Source of the DNA: Bacteriovoracaceae bacterium
GTDB taxonomy: Bacteria; Bdellovibrionota; Bacteriovoracia; Bacteriovoracales; Bacteriovoracaceae
Direction of reading: 5' to 3'
Assembly: GCA_947448095.1 (NCBI GenBank)
Contig: CANFNN010000076.1
Coordinates: 1-10,515, forward strand
DNA: 10,515 nucleotides
Shown: piece by piece, positions 6,254 through 10,515 of the stretch
Position numbering within the stretch: the stretch's first letter is position 1
Layout: every line of letters begins with the position of its first letter
The notes under the pieces: model-generated
Told to the model about the DNA's origin: nothing
Database searches by the model: none
The model's input: only the letters and a program-made list of their open reading frames with translations
Made by a program: the position numbers and the translations under genes

Positions 6254-7716
6254 ACCACAACTGGATCAGTGCTTTTTTTAGCGTTAAAAACAAATACCTG
6301 CTGAAGAATACCAAGAAGAGTTGAGACGAAAATATATAAGCTCAAGCCTGAAGGAAGATCCTTCATGATAAAACCAAAAATTAACGGCATGAACATCATG
6401 ACTTTTTTCTGAACAGGATCAGAGATTGTATTCGGAGTCATTTTTTGTTGAAGAAACATCGCGCCAGTCATTAAAACTGGTAAAACATAAAATGGATCTT
6501 TATTAGAAAGATCATGGATCCATAAAATGAAAGGTGATCCCACTAGCTCTACCGAATGATTAAGCACTTTATAGAAAGCAAAAAACACTGGCATTTGAAG
6601 CAACAGAGGAAGACATCCACCAATAGGATTGGCACCTGACTTTTTAAAAAGCTCCATGCTCTCTTTTTGCATTCTCTGAGGATCATCTTTGAATTTCTCG
6701 CGAATTTTAGTCAACTCAGGCTGAACCAATTGGAGTTTTTTCATCGAAACGATTGATTTGTACTGCAAAGGGAAAGTAATCATACGAATCAAGAAAGTAA
6801 GAAGGATGATAGAGACACCGTAGTTAGGAATCCAAGTAAAGAAGAACTGAAGTCCTTTTAAAATCCAAACGGCGAAAAATCCCCAGATACCAAAATCAAC
6901 AGAGTTTTGAAGCTTATGACCAAGGCTAGCAAGGTAATCATAGTCTTTTTTGACATAAACGACGTTAAAGCTAAAGGCATTTTCAGATTTATTCGAGTGA
7001 ATCGAAAGAACTGAATTAAGAGTATTCTTATAGATAAGATTCGTTTCTTTTTCGAAATAAAGACCGAAAAGATGGTAGTTGAAATCAATCCCAGCCCATT
7101 TAATCGCCTGATCTTTAGAATCTTCATCATTAATATCTAAATGAGAAAGTTTATCCGTATAAATGTCGAAAAAACGCTGTTGACCGTTCTCAAGCTTTTT
7201 ACTTTCACTGGCAAATTGCATTCTGTATCTGAAAGGCTTAGATGAAGTGACGTGAAAAGCCGCTACACCTTTATCATCTAGTCCTGTCGTTAAACTCAAG
7301 TCATGAGCAGAATCATAGTACTTGTTATCTGCCGACTGAACGAAATTAGCAGACTGAAAGCCTTGACCAAAATCAAAGTCAACTTTAAGGGGTTTTGCAA
7401 CTCCCACGATATCTTTAAAGGCAAATGCGGCCTGAGGATTCTGAAAGTCATGAATAGCGAGATTATTGTCGAAAGTGACTGCCACTGCACCTTTAGAAAG
7501 GGTGAAGTTAGTGGCTGCGACAGTCGCTGGTTCTATAGGACCACCAACTGCAGAAGTAGAGGTTTCGATATTTGTATTTTGGGCCACACTTGTTGTGGTC
7601 GTTGCCTCTATAGGGGCAGTTTCTACCTTTTTAGGTGCGAAATAATACTGCCACCCAAATAAAATAAGGGCTGATAAAGAGATAGCTAGAAAGGCATTTT
7701 TTTGCTCGGAACCCAT
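6250..7716 (-). CDS. yidC: Membrane protein insertase YidC (Oxa1/Alb3 family), Gram-negative type
   Basis: A 488-residue YidC. A first membrane segment lies at about 8-26 and a Thr/Ala/Ser-rich linker at about 32-70. A periplasmic beta domain runs to about 265, and the conserved five-helix insertase core follows. Recognisable blocks include the essential groove arginine R311 in LTFLIRMITFPLQYK, the cytoplasmic hairpin (about 326-360), NPIGGCLPLLLQMPVFFAFY (363-382), SPFILWIHDLSNKDPFYVLP (394-413) and PSGLSLY (455-461). It inserts membrane proteins into the inner membrane with or without SecYEG, including the F0 c subunit in E. coli. The long periplasmic domain indicates a Gram-negative cell. 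GGAG lies six bases before the ATG, 25 bases after yidD, and the stop overlaps the mnmE start. The linker holds two copies of the repeated word, giving APIEA (34-38) and GPIEP (59-63). Confidence 0.97.
   Translation of the reverse strand: MGSEQKNAFLAISLSALILFGWQYYFAPKKVETAPIEATTTTSVAQNTNIETSTSAVGGPIEPATVAATNFTLSKGAVAVTFDNNLAIHDFQNPQAAFAFKDIVGVAKPLKVDFDFGQGFQSANFVQSADNKYYDSAHDLSLTTGLDDKGVAAFHVTSSKPFRYRMQFASESKKLENGQQRFFDIYTDKLSHLDINDEDSKDQAIKWAGIDFNYHLFGLYFEKETNLIYKNTLNSVLSIHSNKSENAFSFNVVYVKKDYDYLASLGHKLQNSVDFGIWGFFAVWILKGLQFFFTWIPNYGVSIILLTFLIRMITFPLQYKSIVSMKKLQLVQPELTKIREKFKDDPQRMQKESMELFKKSGANPIGGCLPLLLQMPVFFAFYKVLNHSVELVGSPFILWIHDLSNKDPFYVLPVLMTGAMFLQQKMTPNTISDPVQKKVMMFMPLIFGFIMKDLPSGLSLYIFVSTLLGILQQVFVFNAKKSTDPVVV
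7528..7543 (-). repeat. Copy 4 of the TGGTTCTATAGG word (in yidC), 16-bp near-palindrome
   Basis: TGGTTCTATAGGACCA, identical to the mnmE copy over 16 bases. It encodes GPIEP (59-63) in the disordered periplasmic linker of YidC, a region with little expected protein-level constraint. Confidence 0.8.
7607..7623 (-). repeat. Partial copy 5 of the word in yidC, sharing 17 bp with parB
   Basis: TCTATAGGGGCAGTTTC, an exact 17-bp match to parB 1376-1392, in the same reading frame (ETAPIE in both proteins). The left part diverges from the other copies (GCC rather than GGT before TCTATAGG). It lies only about 65 bases from copy 4. Confidence 0.75.
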
Positions 7717-7741
7717 TTATTTCTCCAATAAAGACAAAGGA

Positions 7742-7951
7742 TTAGGGTATAGGATCTACCCCTCCAGGATGATACGGATGACATTTGCAAATTCGCCTGC
7801 ATGAATACCATAAAGCTTTTGGGAAAGAAAACTTTCTAAAGCATTCTCGTGAATATTGAGAGCATGAAGGATAAAAGCGACATCTTGGGCCCAACAGGGG
7901 TGAAATAAAAAATTGATAGAACCTAATAAAGAGATCCGCTAATCGATTCAT
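7742..7951 (-). CDS. yidD: Membrane protein insertion efficiency factor YidD
   Basis: A 69-residue YidD. A short amphipathic start (MNRLADLFIRFYQFFISPLL) is followed by the family signature GPRCRFYPSCSQYSRECF (21-38), the RRICKCHPYHPGG segment (52-64) and the terminal DPIP. YidD is a small protein at the inner face of the cytoplasmic membrane that helps YidC-dependent insertion. Its place between rnpA and yidC is the classic one. I start it at ATG 7951, which overlaps the rnpA stop as ATGA. An in-frame GTG four codons upstream exists but is less likely. No Shine-Dalgarno is visible, so it probably depends on rnpA translation. The usual glycine-containing loop after the Cys motif is replaced by KFSFPKA. 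Confidence 0.95.
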   Translation of the reverse strand: MNRLADLFIRFYQFFISPLLGPRCRFYPSCSQYSRECFRKFSFPKALWYSCRRICKCHPYHPGGVDPIP

Positions 7952-8307
7952 TTCGCAGCGCACATATAATTAACCACTTTCCGAAACGCCTGCAAAAGCT
8001 GTTCTTCACTATCCGGAGTCTTAATTATTACGAATAGCATATCAAGTGGTTTATTTCGTATGTCAGGGTGAAGCCGAAAAGCTTCTTTTAAAAGACGCTT
8101 GTAGCGGTTGCGGTCATGAGACTTGCCAATTTTTCGCGAGACACTCAGGGCAAAACGAGCTGTGGGGCTTTGAATATTGGAAGGTTTATAGAAGCAAACC
8201 AACGGGTGAGCAAAGCCTCTTAGGCTCTGCTCTCGAAGGTATTCGAAATCTTTTTTTTGTTTCAGTTTAAGAGATTTAGGTAAGCCGTAAGTGGCAGGAA
8301 CGGTCAT
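7948..8307 (-). CDS. rnpA: Ribonuclease P protein component
   Basis: A 119-residue RnpA, the small basic protein subunit that binds the RNase P RNA and improves cleavage of pre-tRNA 5' leaders. The core reads LSVSRKIGKSHDRNRYKRLLKEAFR (54-78) and contains the RNR motif (66-68) and the basic helix that fits the left-handed beta-alpha-beta crossover. The N-terminal LKLKQKKDFEYLRE matches the usual 'L.k..dF..v...G' start. The ATG follows rpmH after 10 bases. AAGGGG almost abuts it, an unusually short spacing, so translation may depend on coupling with rpmH. The stop overlaps the yidD start. The catalytic RNA gene (rnpB) is not in this window. Confidence 0.96.
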   Translation of the reverse strand: MTVPATYGLPKSLKLKQKKDFEYLREQSLRGFAHPLVCFYKPSNIQSPTARFALSVSRKIGKSHDRNRYKRLLKEAFRLHPDIRNKPLDMLFVIIKTPDSEEQLLQAFRKVVNYMCAAK

Positions 8308-8317
8308 CCCCTTCTAC

Positions 8318-8476
8318 TTACTTAGCGCCAGTAGAAACTGTAAGACTCTTACGTCCTTTAGCACGACGACGAGCGATTACTTTTTTACCGCCGACCGATG
8401 ACATCCGCTTAAGGAATCCGTGATCACGAAGTCTCTTAGTTTTCTTTGGTTGCCACGTTCTTTTTTGCATACTCAT
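8318..8476 (-). CDS. rpmH: 50S ribosomal protein L34
   Basis: A 52-residue, strongly basic protein, MSMQKRTWQPKKTKRLRDHG followed by FLKRMSSVGGKKVIARRRAKGRKSLTV, the standard L34 pattern, with a small STGAK tail beyond the usual end. L34 is a late-assembly protein of the large ribosomal subunit. ATG 8476 is chosen because GAGG lies eight bases upstream. A second in-frame ATG at 8470 would sit too far from it, although it gives the more common MQKRTWQP start. It is the first gene of the minus-strand block and has a well-formed promoter at 8521-8549. rnpA follows after 10 bases, the arrangement seen in most bacteria. Confidence 0.97.
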   Translation of the reverse strand: MSMQKRTWQPKKTKRLRDHGFLKRMSSVGGKKVIARRRAKGRKSLTVSTGAK

Positions 8477-8520
8477 ATGTTCTTCCTCGAAAAGGTACTT
8501 TGCTTGATTTGGGAAATAAT

Positions 8521-8549
8521 TATCTACGGTAAAAGTGAAATGGAGTCAA
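8521..8549 (-). promoter_or_regulatory. Sigma70-type promoter of rpmH-rnpA-yidD-yidC
   Basis: On the minus strand TTGACT (8544-8549) and TAGATA (8521-8526) are separated by 17 bases, with the start of transcription expected near 8514 and a leader of about 38 bases before the rpmH ATG. The -35 matches consensus at 5 of 6 positions. A DnaA-box-like TTATCTACG (8520-8528 on the plus strand, two mismatches from TTATCCACA) overlaps the -10, but that match is too weak to claim as a regulatory site. Confidence 0.65.
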
Positions 8550-8671
8550 TAATTTTTATAAAACAAAGCGTCAGAGTAAGGTCTTGTAAGAGGCCAATGA
8601 TTGAAATTCATTTTTGGGAGTGTTACTTCATGGAAACTTTTTAATACAACTCAATCAAATTTGTAGGATCA
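8550..8671 (+). other. Upstream region of dnaA, no clear promoter
   Basis: This is the dnaA-proximal part of the rpmH-dnaA divergent gap (195 bases in total). I find no convincing -35/-10 pair on the plus strand: TAATAC at 8642-8647 could be a -10, but nothing resembling TTGACA lies 16-18 bases before it. No good DnaA box is present. AGG at 8665-8667, four bases before the ATG, is a modest Shine-Dalgarno. A 15-codon reading frame at 8597-8644 is noted but not supported as a gene. Confidence 0.5.
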
Positions 8672-10276
8672 ATGACACAAAAGTTCCCTTTTGATCATTT
8701 TTTGAAACTAGACGGCCTTAACGACGGTCAAGCTGTCTTGAAAAAGGCAGATTTGCCAGTTTCACCGGTAATTATTGAACAGACCCTTAAGGGTATATCT
8801 ATTCCTCAACCTAAATTGGCCTCAGAGTTCTCACCTGAAGAACTGAAGACCATAACTGAAGCTCTCTTGGAGCATATTAAAAGCTTGGTAAACCCCAATA
8901 AGTTTCATGCTTATTTTGGCAATACCTTTACCGTTTCGGCCGTAGGTCAGGATGTGGTTGAGTTCGTTGTTACAACAAGCTTTATAAAAAAGATGGTTGA
9001 AACTCATTACGAAGAAACCATTAAATTGGCCTTAATGGAGATATTAGGGAAAAGATATGAACTATCTATTCTCGTCCTTGGTTCAAACAGTTCAATGAGT
9101 TCGAACGAAGAAAACATTCTAAATACAATTAAAAACGATAAAAAGAATGAATCTCCCAAGGTGAATACCTTTTTCATCCAAGATCTCGCTCACACAAAAG
9201 ATGATTTATTTAAGGCTGTGGACTCAAAAGTTATTGAACACATGTCATCACCTTCAGCTTCACAAATAGACACACAAAAAACTTTTTCTAATTTTATAGT
9301 AGGGCCGTCTAATAATATTGCTCATGCCTTAGCGATGGCGGTGGCAAAAGACCCAGGTAAGACTTATCCCGCGCTATACGTCTATGGAAACTCAGGACTA
9401 GGTAAAACACACTTGGTCCATGCCATTGCAAACTGTATTCAAAACAATAATCTGAGTGCTCGAATTTCTATTACTTCTGCTAATAAGTTCATGAACGAAA
9501 TGATTCAGGCCATGCAAGGGCAAAAATTTTCTGAATTCAGACAAAAATATGTCGAAAAAACTGATGTTTTGATCATTGATGATATTCACGAATTAAAGAA
9601 TCGTACTGGAACTCAGGATCAATTCTTTCATATCTTTAATGAGCTGATGGAAAGAGGAAAACAACTCGTTTTCACTTCAGATAAACCACCTAAAGAAATA
9701 GACGGTATTGAAGACAGGATCAGAACAAGGCTTTCATCAGCTTTACCTGTGGAAGTTCAACAGCCTGATCTTGAAACAAGAATTGCAATTTTAAAGAAAA
9801 AAGCTATTGAGAAAGACATCTACCTTAGTGATGATGTGGTAAACCTTATAGCAAGATGTGTAAAAAGCAACATTAGAGAACTAGAAGGCTGCTTAATTAA
9901 ATTAGGTGCCGTTACGTCAATTTTGAAGGTGGACATTGATCTTGAGGTCGCAAAAGAACATCTCAATTTGAATGAAGAACTAGAAAATCAGAAACACATT
10001 ACAATCGAATCAATTTCTAAGACCGTTTGTAACTACTTTAAGATTCCATTGGGTGATCTGCGTGGGAAGTCTAAAACTAAAGAAGTTGCTCTCCCTAGGC
10101 AAGTATCGATGTACCTCATCAATAAGCTCATAAAACCTACTTTAAAGGACAATGGACAGTATTTTGGGGGTAGAGATCACTCCACAGTCCTCCATGCTAT
10201 CAACACGATTAAAGAAAGAATTAAGACAGAATCTCTGCTTGCTCAGCAAGTTCTAGACATTGAAAAGCAGCTCTAG
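8672..10276 (+). CDS. dnaA: Chromosomal replication initiator protein DnaA
   Basis: A 534-residue DnaA, longer than most (E. coli 467). Residues 1-52 form an extension with no counterpart in the usual protein. Domain I follows (about 54-135), then a polar linker (136-200). The AAA+ domain begins at TFSNFIVGPSNN (204-215). Walker A is GNSGLGKT (239-246). Walker B is LIIDDIH, with the acidic pair D303/D304. The arginine finger region is DRIRTRLSSAL (348-358), where relatives have RF.WGL after the second arginine. The DNA-binding domain IV carries DLRGKSKTKEVALPRQVSMY and the signature GGRDHSTVLHA (499-509). ATP-DnaA binds DnaA boxes and melts the origin. Candidate boxes lie just downstream. An intrinsic terminator follows the stop by about 40 bases, so dnaA may not be co-transcribed with the next gene. 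Confidence 0.97.
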   Translation: MTQKFPFDHFLKLDGLNDGQAVLKKADLPVSPVIIEQTLKGISIPQPKLASEFSPEELKTITEALLEHIKSLVNPNKFHAYFGNTFTVSAVGQDVVEFVVTTSFIKKMVETHYEETIKLALMEILGKRYELSILVLGSNSSMSSNEENILNTIKNDKKNESPKVNTFFIQDLAHTKDDLFKAVDSKVIEHMSSPSASQIDTQKTFSNFIVGPSNNIAHALAMAVAKDPGKTYPALYVYGNSGLGKTHLVHAIANCIQNNNLSARISITSANKFMNEMIQAMQGQKFSEFRQKYVEKTDVLIIDDIHELKNRTGTQDQFFHIFNELMERGKQLVFTSDKPPKEIDGIEDRIRTRLSSALPVEVQQPDLETRIAILKKKAIEKDIYLSDDVVNLIARCVKSNIRELEGCLIKLGAVTSILKVDIDLEVAKEHLNLNEELENQKHITIESISKTVCNYFKIPLGDLRGKSKTKEVALPRQVSMYLINKLIKPTLKDNGQYFGGRDHSTVLHAINTIKERIKTESLLAQQVLDIEKQL

Positions 10277-10317
10277 TCTCTGTTGCACTTTTAAACCTCA
10301 AATTTATGAAACAAGAT

Positions 10318-10347
10318 GAATCCCCATTTTTGGGGATTCTTTATTTT
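10318..10347 (+). terminator. Intrinsic terminator of dnaA
   Basis: GAATCCCCA (10318-10326), a TTTT loop and TGGGGATTC (10331-10339) form a perfect 9-bp stem, followed by TTTATTTT. It lies about 40 bases after the dnaA stop and ahead of the DnaA boxes, so it would stop dnaA transcription before it enters the probable origin. Confidence 0.9.
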
Positions 10348-10401
10348 AGGCGATAATTTGCAGTGCTTCACAGACACGACCAACAAATTAACATAACAGA
10401 T

Positions 10402-10410
10402 TGTGGATGA
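10402..10410 (-). promoter_or_regulatory. DnaA box, one mismatch
   Basis: Plus-strand TGTGGATGA, i.e. TCATCCACA on the minus strand, one base from the TTATCCACA consensus. It lies immediately before the 12-bp palindrome. Confidence 0.6.
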
Positions 10411-10411
10411 T

Positions 10412-10423
10412 TGTTTATAAACA
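10412..10423. repeat. 12-bp palindrome TGTTTATAAACA within oriC
   Basis: TGTTTATAAACA is a perfect inverted repeat. Its surroundings extend the symmetry imperfectly, with GGATG at 10406-10410 and CATCC at 10422-10426. It could bind a dimeric origin regulator or form a small hairpin. I do not recognise the site. Confidence 0.6.
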
Positions 10424-10429
10424 TCCAAA

Positions 10430-10438
10430 TTATCAACA
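10430..10438 (+). promoter_or_regulatory. DnaA box, one mismatch
   Basis: TTATCAACA, one base from the consensus. It faces the perfect box at 10440-10448 across a single base, giving an inverted pair. Confidence 0.65.
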
Positions 10439-10439
10439 T

Positions 10440-10448
10440 TGTGGATAA
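10440..10448 (-). promoter_or_regulatory. Perfect DnaA box
   Basis: Plus-strand TGTGGATAA is TTATCCACA on the minus strand, the exact consensus high-affinity DnaA box. It is the only perfect one I found in the window. Confidence 0.85.
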
Positions 10449-10451
10449 TTT

Positions 10452-10460
10452 TGTGGTCTA
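10452..10460 (-). promoter_or_regulatory. Weak DnaA-box-like site
   Basis: Plus-strand TGTGGTCTA keeps the TGTGG half of the box but differs in the rest. It is 12 bases in phase after the perfect box and next to the GC-rich patch, so it could be a lower-affinity site used cooperatively. Confidence 0.35.
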
Positions 10461-10515
10461 AATTAGAGACGGCGGTGCGAGTTTAAATAAAAAAGAGCTC
10501 TGACTCAAAGCACAG

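Larger units (their letters stand above)
10402..10515. other. oriC: Probable replication origin (oriC), DnaA-box cluster, may continue beyond the window
   Basis: A gene-free stretch after dnaA contains, within 60 bases, one perfect DnaA box, two one-mismatch boxes and a weaker one. It also contains a 12-bp palindrome, a small GC-rich patch (GACGGCGGTGCGAG, about 10467-10480) and an AT-rich run (TTTAAATAAAAAAG) that could be where melting begins. A DnaA-box cluster between dnaA and the next gene (often dnaN) is the arrangement reported for many bacteria, Bdellovibrio among them to my knowledge. The right edge of the window cuts the region, so its full extent is unknown. Confidence 0.75.

Noticed and set aside
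8520..8528. DnaA box overlapping the -10 of the rpmH promoter
   Set aside because: TTATCTACG has two mismatches from TTATCCACA and no neighbouring boxes, so it is not distinguishable from chance in AT-rich sequence.
8597..8644. A 15-codon frame upstream of dnaA that could be a leader peptide
   Set aside because: The Shine-Dalgarno-like AGAGG is only three bases from the ATG. There is no run of regulatory codons and no following attenuator hairpin of useful strength, and such a short frame is expected by chance.
1..10515. CRISPR arrays, tRNA genes, insertion sequences, prophage or defence genes
   Set aside because: No direct-repeat/spacer pattern, cloverleaf, transposase-like frame or terminal inverted repeats were seen. 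The window is almost fully occupied by core origin-region genes.

Overview
The window is an origin-proximal chromosomal segment of an AT-rich Gram-negative bacterium. Reading leftwards on the minus strand from the centre-right, the order is rpmH, rnpA, yidD, yidC, mnmE, mnmG, rsmG, parA, parB, a bactofilin gene and the start of an ATP synthase b-type subunit gene. dnaA lies divergently on the plus strand and is followed by a terminator and a cluster of DnaA boxes (probable oriC). The YidC has a long periplasmic region of the Gram-negative type. This gene order, with parAB next to a bactofilin gene and an F0 b-subunit gene, and the low GC content suggest Bdellovibrionota, perhaps the Bacteriovorax/Peredibacter side. 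That placement is an inference from gene order and composition; no search was run.

Layout: 1-141 is a partial F0 b-type subunit gene with a possible promoter of its own just upstream. 222-2327 is bactofilin, parB and parA. 2365-6253 is rsmG, mnmG and mnmE, the 'gid' block, carrying two parS palindromes: one inside the rsmG reading frame and one in the mnmE-mnmG gap. 6250-8476 is the membrane-insertion, RNase P and L34 block (yidC, yidD, rnpA, rpmH), led by a strong sigma70-type promoter at 8521-8549. 8477-8671 is the divergent gap. 8672-10276 is dnaA. 10318-10347 is an intrinsic terminator, and from about 10402 to the window end lies the DnaA-box region. Many junctions are tight (ATGA or TAATG overlaps, or a stop codon inside the next Shine-Dalgarno), so much of the minus-strand block is probably co-transcribed and translationally coupled.

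Together the genes cover replication initiation (DnaA/oriC), origin segregation (ParA, ParB, parS), a possible cytoskeletal partner (bactofilin), ribosome and tRNA maturation (L34, RNase P protein, RsmG, MnmE/MnmG) and membrane protein insertion (YidC, YidD).

The gene content is ordinary for an origin region. The one signal the genes do not explain is a short repeated DNA word, TGGTTCTATAGG. It is found exactly four times (parB, mnmG, mnmE, yidC), with a fifth, partial copy in yidC. All copies lie in the same orientation, and they fall in two different reading frames. In mnmE and yidC it extends to the 16-bp near-palindrome TGGTTCTATAGGACCA, and parB and yidC share a 17-bp exact word around it. 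It looks like a DNA-level element, such as a protein-binding or highly iterated motif, embedded in genes. Secondary points of interest are a DnaA with an N-terminal extension and an altered arginine-finger box, and an MnmE with a degenerate G4 motif.
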